Assembly (NCBI GenBank): GCA_030635805.1
Contig: DAOVYC010000019.1
Coordinates: forward strand, 1-8,517
Direction of reading: 5' to 3'
Length of the DNA: 8,517 bases
Origin: a bacterium
Lineage (GTDB): Bacteria > Patescibacteriota > Gracilibacteria > JAUYGZ01 > DAOVYC01
A program made the translations under genes and the position numbers. Below the pieces are notes generated by a model that saw only the letters and a program-made list of their open reading frames with translations, was not told where the DNA came from and made no database searches. Shown here in pieces: positions 1-6,207 of this stretch. How positions within the stretch are numbered: position 1 is the stretch's first letter; each line of letters begins with the position of its first letter.

Positions 1-21
1 CTCCTGAGCGTTTATAAATAG
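1..21 (+). CDS. possible 3' end of a plus-strand gene
   Basis: Frame 1 reads six codons (LLSVYK) and then TAG at 19-21. A convincing plus-strand terminator starts about ten bases later, which is where the end of a gene facing acs would be expected. The other two plus frames stop at 5-7 and 15-17, so the frame choice rests only on the spacing to the terminator. Six codons cannot identify a product. This call is an inference from context. Confidence 0.22.
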   Translation, partial: LLSVYK

Positions 22-30
22 CACAAATAT

Positions 31-66
31 TGTTGGGAGGCAATTATTTCCCCCAGCAGTTTTTTT
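31..66 (+). terminator. Rho-independent terminator of a gene left of the window
   Basis: TGTTGGG (31-37) pairs with CCCAGCA (52-58), with one G-U pair. GG/CC at 39-40 and 50-51 extends the stem past a bulged A38, and the loop is AT-rich. A run of seven T follows at 60-66. The T-tract lies only on the plus-strand exit side, so it stops plus-strand transcription heading towards acs. That implies a convergent gene to the left. On the minus strand the hairpin lacks a U-tract. Confidence 0.7.
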
Positions 67-67
67 G

Positions 68-95
68 TTACTTTTTTTGCTGCCAAAAAAAGTAA
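68..95. repeat. perfect AT-rich hairpin between converging genes
   Basis: TTACTTTTTTTG (68-79) is exactly complementary to CAAAAAAAGTAA (84-95) around the four-base loop CTGC, giving a 12-bp stem. It lies between the acs stop codon and the plus-strand terminator. It could help end acs transcription, because the arms carry A/T runs. There is no separate T-tract after it on the minus strand, so I call it only a hairpin. Confidence 0.6.
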
Positions 96-139
96 GATAA
101 TGCAGTTGGTCCCCAAAAAAACATATGTTTTCTCGACCC

Positions 140-2176
140 CTAAACTAACTCCTCCAGCACCTCCGGATTCGCCAAAGCACTTATATCCCCCAGATCTTCC
201 GACTCTCCTCGCACAATCTTCTTCAATATTCTTCGCATAATTTTCCCACTTCTGGTTTTCGGCAAACCGGAAACAACTCGAATCACAGAAGGCTTGGCTA
301 CATGTCCAATCTCCTCCGCCACATAATCCTTCAACTCTTTCTCAATCGTTCCGCTCTTCCCGCTCCCTCCGCTCGTTCCGCTCGTTCCGCTCCCCGAAGG
401 CCCTGAGCTTGTCGAAGGGTTCCCCATCACCACAAACGCATAAATACTTTCCCCTTTTATTTCATCAGGTACCCCCACTACCGCCGCCTCCACCACCGTT
501 TCGTGAGAGACAAGAACATTCTCGATTTCCGCTGTCCCCAGACGATGTCCGGCTACACTCAGAACATCATCAATTCTCCCCGAAATCCAAAAATCCCCAT
601 CCTTATCCCTCCGCGCCCCATCCCCGGTTTCATAATACCCGGGGAAACGAGAAAAATATTTCTCCTTAAATTTATTGGCATTTCCGTATACCCCACGCAT
701 CATTCCCGGCCAAGATCGCTTAATCATCAGTCTTCCATTTCCCTCACTTTCATTAATTTCTTTTCCTTCGTTGTCCAGCAGAACCGGTTCTATCCCAAAA
801 AACGGTCTTCCCGCGGATCCGGGTTTGATAGGATACGCAGCCGGGAAAGGCATGATTACAAACCCTCCCGTTTCCGTCTGCCAGTAAGTATCTACAACAG
901 GACATTCCCCTTTTCCAACTACATTGTAATACCAAAGCCAGGGGTCCGGATTGATCGGTTCACCAACAGAACCCAAAAGGCGCAAACTGGAAAGATCCTT
1001 TCCGTTCGGAAAATCATCACCTTCTTTCTGAAGAACACGAATCAAAGTCGGCGCCGTATAGAAAATAGAGACCTTGTGTCGTTCCACCATATCCCAGGAT
1101 CGTCCCGCATCCGGATAGGTAAGCACTCCCTCAAAAATTACCGAAGTCGTTCCGCTTAAGAGCGGACCATAAACAATGTAACTATGCCCCGTTATCCAAC
1201 CAATATCCGCCGTACACCAAAAAACATCATCATCTTTCACGTCAAAAGCATATTTCAAAGTCGTTGCCGCATAAACCATATACCCTCCACACGTATGCAA
1301 CACTCCTTTTGGTTTTCCCGTACTGCCACTTGTATAAAGAATGAAAAGGGGATCTTCCGCCTTCATAATTTCCGGCTCACAATCACCCGCGTATTCATCT
1401 TTTACCACCTCATCCAGCCAAACATCCCGCCCTTCTTTCATCTTCACTTCCGCATCCGTTCTGCGAATCACAAGAACTTTTTCAACTGAATTACACCCCT
1501 CGCTCAACGCTTCATCCACTGCTTCCTTCAGGGGAATTTTCTTCTTCCCCCGTAAACCTTCATTCGCTGTAACAACAAATCTTGCCGAACAATCTTCCGC
1601 TCGTTCTTGAATCGACTTCCCGCTATAACCGCCAAAAATCACGTTGTGAATCGCCCCGATTCGCGCACAGGCGAGTAAAAGAAAAATAGTTTCCGGAATC
1701 ATCGGCGCATAAAAACATATCTTATCCCCCTTCTTCACGCCAAAATCCCGCAGAAAATTTCCATACTTGCAAACCTCTTCATAAACTTGTTTATACGTAA
1801 ATCTGATAACAGCTTCCTGCCCTTCCGCTCCCTCCGCTCCCTCCGCTCCCTCCGCTCGTCCCGCTCCCTCCGCTCCTGAACCATTCCCCTCCCAAATATA
1901 TGCCATCTTATCTCCCTTCTCCTCCAAATACCTATCCAAACAATTTACCGTAATATTCAGTTCCGCCCCACTGAACCACTTGACTTTACCTTCCACAAAA
2001 TCCTCTTCTGAAAGCACCGAATCCCACTTCTTACTCCACACGAATTCCTCCGCAATCTTCCCCCAAAACCCATCCGGATTATCCAGAGATTCTGCATACA
2101 TTTTCTTGTATTTTTCTTCCGAATCAATATACGCCTGACTAACAAATTTTTCTCCGGCTAAAAATTTTTTATTCAT
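140..2176 (-). CDS. acs: AMP-forming acetyl-CoA synthetase with two low-complexity inserts
   Basis: Acs converts acetate, ATP and CoA to acetyl-CoA through an acetyl-AMP intermediate in the cytosol. The 678 residues match the family end to end. Visible motifs are the P-loop YTSGSTGKPKG (281-291), WCTADIGWITGHSY (320-333), the adenylate motif DTYWQTETGG (429-438), hinge region SGRIDDVLSVAGHRLG (532-547), and PKTRSGKIMRR (639-649). In the last, K645 is the catalytic lysine and the usual acetylation-control site. W432 corresponds to the Trp that restricts the acyl pocket to acetate. The protein is longer than the usual ~650 residues because of a Gly/Ala/Glu insert near 98-122 and a Ser/Gly/Thr insert near 585-610. 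Both lie in loops where family members have a few residues, so activity is probably kept. ATG at 2176 places MNKKFLAG ahead of conserved sequence. No Shine-Dalgarno is visible, but a GATAAT-like box sits at 2185-2190. The stop is TAG. Confidence 0.96.
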   Translation of the reverse strand: MNKKFLAGEKFVSQAYIDSEEKYKKMYAESLDNPDGFWGKIAEEFVWSKKWDSVLSEEDFVEGKVKWFSGAELNITVNCLDRYLEEKGDKMAYIWEGNGSGAEGAGRAEGAEGAEGAEGQEAVIRFTYKQVYEEVCKYGNFLRDFGVKKGDKICFYAPMIPETIFLLLACARIGAIHNVIFGGYSGKSIQERAEDCSARFVVTANEGLRGKKKIPLKEAVDEALSEGCNSVEKVLVIRRTDAEVKMKEGRDVWLDEVVKDEYAGDCEPEIMKAEDPLFILYTSGSTGKPKGVLHTCGGYMVYAATTLKYAFDVKDDDVFWCTADIGWITGHSYIVYGPLLSGTTSVIFEGVLTYPDAGRSWDMVERHKVSIFYTAPTLIRVLQKEGDDFPNGKDLSSLRLLGSVGEPINPDPWLWYYNVVGKGECPVVDTYWQTETGGFVIMPFPAAYPIKPGSAGRPFFGIEPVLLDNEGKEINESEGNGRLMIKRSWPGMMRGVYGNANKFKEKYFSRFPGYYETGDGARRDKDGDFWISGRIDDVLSVAGHRLGTAEIENVLVSHETVVEAAVVGVPDEIKGESIYAFVVMGNPSTSSGPSGSGTSGTSGGSGKSGTIEKELKDYVAEEIGHVAKPSVIRVVSGLPKTRSGKIMRRILKKIVRGESEDLGDISALANPEVLEELV
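347..418 (-). repeat. in-frame 9-bp repeat insert in acs (Ser-Gly-Thr frame) joined to a dispersed repeat
   Basis: On the coding strand this is about five units of GAGCGGAAC-like 9-mers, read as SGT/SGG/SGK at acs residues ~594-610. It is joined to a 19-base motif, CCCTTCGACAAGCTCAGGG (401-419), read as NPSTSSG. Acs homologues have only a short acidic loop between the 'YAFVVM' strand and the 'KELKDYV' helix, so the stretch is an insertion. From memory, the 19-mer is a widespread interspersed sequence in environmental bacterial genomes; I could not check this. Confidence 0.8.
1811..1882 (-). repeat. in-frame 9-bp repeat insert in acs (Gly-Ala-Glu frame)
   Basis: The coding strand carries GGTTCAGGAGCGGA followed by about seven 9-base units of the form GAGCGGAGG, some with GGGAC or GAAGG endings. 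They are read as repeated GAE at residues 99-122. The run sits between 'YIWEGN' and 'IRFTYKQVY', where other Acs proteins have a short loop. Unit length 9 keeps the reading frame whatever the copy number. Confidence 0.85.
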
Positions 2177-2192
2177 AAAAACAAATTATCAA

Positions 2193-2259
2193 GTACGGAC
2201 AAATTGAAATTCGCCCCCTCAGATTATCACACGTACGGGCGAATTGAAATTCGCCTCCT
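2193..2259. repeat. two copies of a 27-bp repeat, one with a perfect palindrome
   Basis: Copy A (2193-2219) and copy B (2233-2259) are exactly 40 bp apart and differ at three positions. Each is preceded by ATTATCA (2185-2191 and 2224-2230), so the repeat unit is longer than the core. Copy B holds GGCGAATT-GA-AATTCGCC (2238-2255), an inverted repeat with 8-bp arms. The palindrome is broken in copy A. The pair lies just upstream of the acs start and could form mRNA hairpins or a protein site. It resembles dispersed GGCGAATT palindromes known in many bacterial genomes (from memory). Confidence 0.75.
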
Positions 2260-2284
2260 TTTTTCTTCTACTCAAAGGAAAACT

Positions 2285-2371
2285 CTTGAATTTTTGAAGT
2301 GAGGACCTGTTTGAGGAGCGAATATTGAAACGAATTAAAAAGCGACGAGTTCCGCAACGAAAAAATTTAAG
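2285..2371. repeat. imperfect 87-bp inverted repeat overlapping the nrnA stop
   Basis: CTTGAATTTTT (2285-2295) pairs with AAAAATTTAAG (2361-2371) at 10 of 11 positions. The inner parts are also partly complementary, for example GTGAGGA against TCCGCAA, and GAGGAGCG against GCGACGAG. The right arm includes the nrnA stop codon at 2367-2369. On the minus strand it lies directly after nrnA but has no U-tract, so I call it a hairpin repeat and not a standard terminator. Confidence 0.5.
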
Positions 2372-3344
2372 TGTTTTCCGCCCCCACCACCCTCCAAACC
2401 TCTTCTCTCTGTAATCTCCCCGGAACAGTAAACCCAGCCGCCTTCACATGTCCTCCTCCACCAAACCGGATCGCAACTTCTTGCACATCCACATCGTCGT
2501 GAATGGTTCTAAGTGAGCCCTTCACTTTCCCCTGGTCTTCTGTAAGAAGAGAAGCATATTTCACACCCGGAATATATTTTAGATAGTCCACCGCTCCCGC
2601 TATATCCTCCCGCTTGGCATCACATTCCATATAGTCACTCTCGGTCAAAGCAGACATTGCGACCCCCTCCTCATTCACCTTAATACGTGAAAAAACTTTG
2701 CCCCACAGGCGCATGGTTTTTACCTGCGTCGTTCGAAAAACATGTTTCGTAATTAACGCCATATTCCCCCCTTTTCGTAAAAGTTTCCCGGCTACTTTCA
2801 TAGCTTCCGGGGTTGAATTTTGATGCATAAAAGAACCTGTATCGGTATAAAGACCGGTAAGAAAACAGGTAGCAATATCCGCTGTAACCTGAAAATCACA
2901 AGCTTCAAACAACTCAAGAAGAATCACCGTTGCCGAAGCTTTACCGGTATCAATAATGTTTAAAAATCCAAACTTCGCATTAGCAGGATGATGATCTATA
3001 TTTATAACCCGTTCTTTCAGTGAGCCATCCCACAGCATGGGATGTGTTTCCGTTAAACCGGAAACATTCTTATCCGCAATATCAACCATAATAATCAGAT
3101 CATAATTTTGGGGCTCATAATTATTTTTATAACGATCACAAAATGGAAGAAATTTTAGATACTCGGGAATAGAACTGGCACACAAAAGATCGGCAGGCTT
3201 TCCAAGATCACGCAATAAGCAATACAAGCCAAGCCCGGCCCCCAAGGTATCCCCGTCCGGATTTTTATGACTTACAATCAAAACACGTTTCGCCTCAAGC
3301 AAACTTTTTTTAAAAATCGCGACCTCTTCTTCCGTAAAAGACAT
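2367..3344 (-). CDS. nrnA: NrnA-type DHH/DHHA1 phosphoesterase (nanoRNase / pAp phosphatase)
   Basis: Family members degrade two- to five-base RNAs, and many also dephosphorylate 3'-phosphoadenosine 5'-phosphate, in the cytosol using Mn2+. The 325-residue length is normal. The DHH domain shows all metal motifs: SHKNPDGD (H26, D30, D32), MVDIAD (D88), the signature IDHHP (D117-H118-H119), and YTDTGSF (D168). The C-terminal DHHA1 domain ends with FGGGGHVKAAGF (294-305), the substrate-binding glycine loop. No key residue is missing. ATG at 3344 gives MSFTEEEVAIFKK, the usual short helix before the first strand. No Shine-Dalgarno is seen. The gene is 187 bp from the upstream membrane/HEAT gene with a hairpin and T-tract between, so it probably has its own transcript. 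It lies 190 bp from acs. NrnA is preferred over a c-di-AMP phosphodiesterase because no GGDEF-like or membrane region is present. The choice between RNA and pAp as main substrate cannot be made here. Confidence 0.93.
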   Translation of the reverse strand: MSFTEEEVAIFKKSLLEAKRVLIVSHKNPDGDTLGAGLGLYCLLRDLGKPADLLCASSIPEYLKFLPFCDRYKNNYEPQNYDLIIMVDIADKNVSGLTETHPMLWDGSLKERVINIDHHPANAKFGFLNIIDTGKASATVILLELFEACDFQVTADIATCFLTGLYTDTGSFMHQNSTPEAMKVAGKLLRKGGNMALITKHVFRTTQVKTMRLWGKVFSRIKVNEEGVAMSALTESDYMECDAKREDIAGAVDYLKYIPGVKYASLLTEDQGKVKGSLRTIHDDVDVQEVAIRFGGGGHVKAAGFTVPGRLQREEVWRVVGAENT

Positions 3345-3371
3345 AAAACAAGCATATTAAGAAAGGTGACA

Positions 3372-3400
3372 ATCCTACTATTTTAAAAAATCTATTGCAA
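3372..3400 (-). promoter_or_regulatory. weak candidate promoter for nrnA
   Basis: On the minus strand TTGCAA (3395-3400), 17 bases, then TAGGAT (3372-3377) gives four of six matches in each box. The TTGCAA is the second arm of the preceding hairpin, and the T-run lies in the spacer. This copies the layout seen more clearly at two other junctions in this window. The match is modest, and other AT-rich boxes nearby are possible. Confidence 0.35.
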
Positions 3401-3414
3401 GAGAAATCTTGCAA
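3385..3414 (-). terminator. terminator-like perfect hairpin after the membrane/HEAT gene
   Basis: TTGCAAGA (3395-3402) and TCTTGCAA (3407-3414) are perfectly inverted around a four-base loop. On the minus strand the stem is followed by TAGA and then six T (3385-3390). It lies about 120 bp past the stop of the 856-residue gene and before nrnA. The stem is short and low in GC, so it could instead be an operator for nrnA. Confidence 0.5.
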
Positions 3415-3439
3415 CAACTTCGTAATTCTGACCCACTGA

Positions 3440-3467
3440 AGCTTACAGCTTACTGCTTACAGCTTAT
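3440..3467. repeat. tandem heptamer array (AGCTTAC)4
   Basis: Four adjacent 7-base units read AGCTTAC, AGCTTAC, TGCTTAC, AGCTTAT. Two units of the same heptamer occur in reverse orientation at 8362-8375 upstream of ssb. The spacing does not fit a coding role. The rest of the 187-bp gap holds hairpins but no gene that I can see. Confidence 0.75.
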
Positions 3468-3491
3468 TCAATGAGATCCCATGAGCTACAA

Positions 3492-3507
3492 TCCCGACTT
3501 ATCGGGA
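3492..3507. repeat. short perfect hairpin TCCCGA-CTTA-TCGGGA
   Basis: This is a six-bp perfect inverted repeat with a four-base loop, 25 bases downstream of the 856-residue gene on its transcribed strand. It has no T-tract. It pairs with the similar hairpin at 3536-3550 as a short run of GC-rich hairpins in an AT-rich gap. Confidence 0.6.
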
Positions 3508-3531
3508 GAGTAAAGTGAATGGATGATCGAA

Positions 3532-6102
3532 TTAATCCCGCTTTGCGGGACCGCTTGCCAGCGCATCCAACACCTTCATCACCTCATGATGTGCCCCCAT
3601 AAGTGAGTAATAGTATTTGAGACGTTCAAGATCGGGAGCCGGATATTCGGATAAATATTTATCTGAATGCTTGCTTAAAATTATATTAATGGCTCGTGAA
3701 GCATGCTGCCGAACAGATAGAAGAATTCCTTTTCTGATATTATTAGGAAGTTTGTTTAAATCGTTAAATACTTTCATTCCCTCATGATAATTTTTCATCA
3801 TTAATTCTTTTATAAAAACAGAAAGACCCTTGCTTTCCCCCAGCTTTAATAAAGCAAAAGACGCCGCAAAGGCAATCTCCATGTCATTGTCTCTCAAAAG
3901 ATCTTTAAGCTTTGGCATTTCATGATAAGCCTCAATCTCACCAAGAGTTTGAATTCCCATTAATTTTTCTTCTTTTTCGCCCTTTTCAATTTTTGAAAGC
4001 ACCAGGGGCAATATTTTTAACCTATATTTTGGAAACTGCCAAAGAGCCGCCGCCGCGCTCATACTTACTCGAGAATTCTTATCGAAAAGATATTGCTCAA
4101 TATAATAAGCGGACATTATGTCGTGGAAAAGCCCTATTACGTAAATGCAATCGGCTTTTACATCATCTTCCGCCGAATCCAGGATATGGATAAGAAATTC
4201 AACTACCGTTTTGTCGTTCATCCCCTCAAAAACACGCACAATCTTTCTGCGAACCTGTTTTGACTTTGTTCGCATAAAAAGATCTTTCAGAGAGTGGAGC
4301 ACCCTGTACCGTGTAAACAATTTTTCAAAACAAGCTTTCTGTAAATCTTTAAATCCGGCCAACAACTCCAGAGCCGCTATCTGAACACGTTCACTTTCCG
4401 ACTCCAGATGTTTTAAAATCTCGGGAAGCACATGAAAATACGAAATTCTACCAAGAGCATGAAGAATATGTATTGTCATCATTTCACTATGTTTCGAATA
4501 TTCCAGATATTTTAAAAGAATACCATGGGCATCCTTATGCCCGGGCTGTGAAAGCAATTCCACAGCATCAAACTGCGCCTCGGTATCTTCATGAAGCGAA
4601 AGATTTTTTTGGAGAGACAAAGTGTGCTTACTCCGCAATTGAAGTGTTGTTATAAGCATAAAGCCAAGAATCGCAATCAGCAGTATATTATTAGCAAATA
4701 TAAATTCGCTGTAAACAAGATATTGCCCCATCAAAACAATGAAAAGCGTAGCAAGAATAATTCCAAACGGTCGCGCAATACCATCAAAGAACTCTTTCAC
4801 GTAACCGCGTATATTCTCCCGAAGAGTATAGTAAGAAGAATGATAAGAGTTTCGATACAAAACACCTAAAACTTCATCATTACCGCGCGCAATCGTTGCC
4901 GTTGCAAAACCATATTTCAAAGTCATCCCAAATACCGCCCCAATAGAAGTAATAATATAGATTACAATACTGCTCAAAATTCCAAATCTACCAATAATGC
5001 GTGAGGCAAAGAGAAGTTGCATTATCAAAGCTAAGACCGAGAAAACTACATGCAAAAGACCCAGGCTGTGAGTCAAAGCCTCTTTTACACTATGAGTTTC
5101 CTCCCCTACTCGAAATACTTTCACCCCGGCATGTGGCTCCTCTTCATAATGTACTTCCAACCCATTTTCATGATGAATTCCGACATCTTCCTCAATTTCT
5201 CTTTTTCCTTCCTCAAAAAGTTTCGTCACATCCGCAAAAAGATTACTACGCATTATCCCCTCTTCCTGCACCAAGAACTCTCCTCGAACCTCTATTTCAG
5301 AGGTTAAGGCATTGGTAAATTGAAACTGAATTAAAGTAAATACCATCCACTGACTCACCACCAAAACAAGTAAGCCACGAAGAAAAGGGATTTTTTTGAT
5401 CCCCTGAGACCCTTGTCGAATCTTAGAAAAGAACGAAATAAGCCGTCTTTCATTTTTTTCTTGATACTCTTCCCTCGTTCTTACATGCGGAATAAGTCGT
5501 CTATAAAAACCGAAGAAAATAAGCACCGGCACCATTAAAAGTGTGAACCCGCCGGCCACCAGAAGCATTGTTTCCGGTTCCATAAAACTTACCAGCGAGG
5601 CAAGCACTAAACCGGCAACAATACCGCCAATAGTTTCTGCTGATCCTATGACCGGAAACGCTCGTTCACTTTCTGAAGGTGAAAATAAATCCTCTATAAA
5701 CAAGGATATAAGTATTTGAAGCTGAGAAAGAAGAATAGAAAAAGAAACCAGTACCAGCCCCAGAAAAAGAAACACATTTCCGTCTTGAAACCACAGCGCC
5801 GCGAAGAAAATCAAAGCCGCAATAACCGCTAAGATAGCCATAAACTTATTCCGCACAAAACGATGAATCATTCCGGAAAAAAGCATCGTCCCCAACATGA
5901 TAAGCAAGGCATTGGCGATATAGAAATATGGCAATCGCTCTACGCCGAAATAATCTACGGTAAGTACCGTCAGAATCGTCCACGACATCATGTAGCTAAC
6001 CTGCCAAAAAAATCTCAGCCCCCAGCCAAATAACACCCTAACCCACTCATGCGGACCAATATTCACCAAAGTACCAACCGAAATCAGGAATTTTCTAAAC
6101 AT
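3532..6102 (-). CDS. polytopic membrane protein (MFS / ATP-ADP carrier-like) fused to C-terminal HEAT repeats
   Basis: Substrate unknown. The first ~490 residues are a transporter-like membrane domain, with about eleven hydrophobic segments near 27-50, 58-80, 86-106, 109-135, 156-174, 179-200, 240-262, 347-366, 373-395, 446-462 and 470-488. The halves are split by a charged soluble insert at ~265-345, between the presumed sixth and seventh helices. RENIRGYVKEFFDGIARPFG (428-447), before a late helix, recalls ATP/ADP-carrier-like (NTT) proteins with HEAT tails. Residues ~505-850 are paired amphipathic helices of HEAT type, for example VQIAALELLAGF (573-584), VKADCIYVIGLF (648-659), VSMSAAAALWQF (679-690) and IAFAASFALLKLG (743-755). 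No cyclic-nucleotide domain or signal peptide is evident. ATG at 6102 lies ~24 bases after a predicted transcription start and has no Shine-Dalgarno. The last residues (GPAKRD) and the TAA lie in or beside a small hairpin. Function could be transport or a membrane scaffold. Confidence 0.75.
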   Translation of the reverse strand: MFRKFLISVGTLVNIGPHEWVRVLFGWGLRFFWQVSYMMSWTILTVLTVDYFGVERLPYFYIANALLIMLGTMLFSGMIHRFVRNKFMAILAVIAALIFFAALWFQDGNVFLFLGLVLVSFSILLSQLQILISLFIEDLFSPSESERAFPVIGSAETIGGIVAGLVLASLVSFMEPETMLLVAGGFTLLMVPVLIFFGFYRRLIPHVRTREEYQEKNERRLISFFSKIRQGSQGIKKIPFLRGLLVLVVSQWMVFTLIQFQFTNALTSEIEVRGEFLVQEEGIMRSNLFADVTKLFEEGKREIEEDVGIHHENGLEVHYEEEPHAGVKVFRVGEETHSVKEALTHSLGLLHVVFSVLALIMQLLFASRIIGRFGILSSIVIYIITSIGAVFGMTLKYGFATATIARGNDEVLGVLYRNSYHSSYYTLRENIRGYVKEFFDGIARPFGIILATLFIVLMGQYLVYSEFIFANNILLIAILGFMLITTLQLRSKHTLSLQKNLSLHEDTEAQFDAVELLSQPGHKDAHGILLKYLEYSKHSEMMTIHILHALGRISYFHVLPEILKHLESESERVQIAALELLAGFKDLQKACFEKLFTRYRVLHSLKDLFMRTKSKQVRRKIVRVFEGMNDKTVVEFLIHILDSAEDDVKADCIYVIGLFHDIMSAYYIEQYLFDKNSRVSMSAAAALWQFPKYRLKILPLVLSKIEKGEKEEKLMGIQTLGEIEAYHEMPKLKDLLRDNDMEIAFAASFALLKLGESKGLSVFIKELMMKNYHEGMKVFNDLNKLPNNIRKGILLSVRQHASRAINIILSKHSDKYLSEYPAPDLERLKYYYSLMGAHHEVMKVLDALASGPAKRD
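3536..3550. repeat. hairpin TCCCGC-TTT-GCGGGA encoding the last codons of the 856-residue gene
   Basis: Six-bp perfect arms with a three-base loop start two bases inside the stop codon (3532-3534) and encode most of the final GPAKRD. Such hairpins are common dispersed sequences (from memory). Its position suggests that the C-terminal tail was supplied or replaced by a repeat. Confidence 0.55.
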
Positions 6103-6132
6103 TTCTGTCTTTTATTATAACAATATCCCTTT

Positions 6133-6161
6133 ATTATACCAAAAAACACCCAAATCCTCAA
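6133..6161 (-). promoter_or_regulatory. promoter of the membrane/HEAT gene, embedded in a terminator
   Basis: On the minus strand TTGAGG (6156-6161), a 17-base spacer, then TATAAT (6133-6138) preceded by TG one base away (extended -10). The predicted start lies near 6126, leaving a leader of about 24 bases. A second TATAAT (6114-6119) lies closer to the ATG and would give a nearly leaderless message. The -35 is in the loop of the upstream gene's terminator, and that terminator's T-run is part of the spacer. Confidence 0.72.
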
Positions 6162-6176
6162 TAAGATTCGGGTGTT
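6141..6176 (-). terminator. Rho-independent terminator of the PrsW-like gene
   Basis: AACACCC (6145-6151) pairs with GGGTGTT (6170-6176). One A/C mismatch is followed by AATC (6153-6156) pairing with GATT (6165-6168), with an eight-base loop. On the minus strand the stem runs straight into a six-T tract (6141-6146). It is 31 bp past the stop codon of the 385-residue gene. Confidence 0.8.
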
Positions 6177-6207
6177 AATTTTGTAATTTTGTAATTTTTT
6201 AATTTTA
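6176..6207. repeat. tandem AT-rich octamer array
   Basis: Four 8-base units read TAATTTTG, TAATTTTG, TAATTTTT, TAATTTTA, between the PrsW-like gene's stop and its terminator. The 15-mer TAATTTTTTAATTTT inside it (6192-6206) recurs exactly at 7447-7461, in the same position after rpsR. Confidence 0.7.

Noticed and set aside
68..95. Standard terminator of acs
   Set aside because: The hairpin is perfect, but on the minus strand it is followed by an A-run and not a T-tract. Only a structural call is justified.
503..1159. 218-codon open frame on the plus strand
   Set aside because: It lies wholly opposite acs, whose frame carries every catalytic motif. Its translation is Arg/Ser/Pro-rich with no recognisable domain.
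140..2176. acs disrupted by the inserts or frameshifted
   Set aside because: The extra length consists of in-frame units of nine bases, and conserved sequence resumes directly on both sides. All motifs remain.
2193..2259. CRISPR array
   Set aside because: There are only two units, with a 13-bp gap and no cas gene. The unit resembles a dispersed palindrome repeat.
5001..5318. Plus-strand open frames opposite the membrane/HEAT gene (also 3912-4193, 4591-4869)
   Set aside because: These are antisense frames with unusual composition and no motifs. The minus-strand frame is continuous and domain-bearing.
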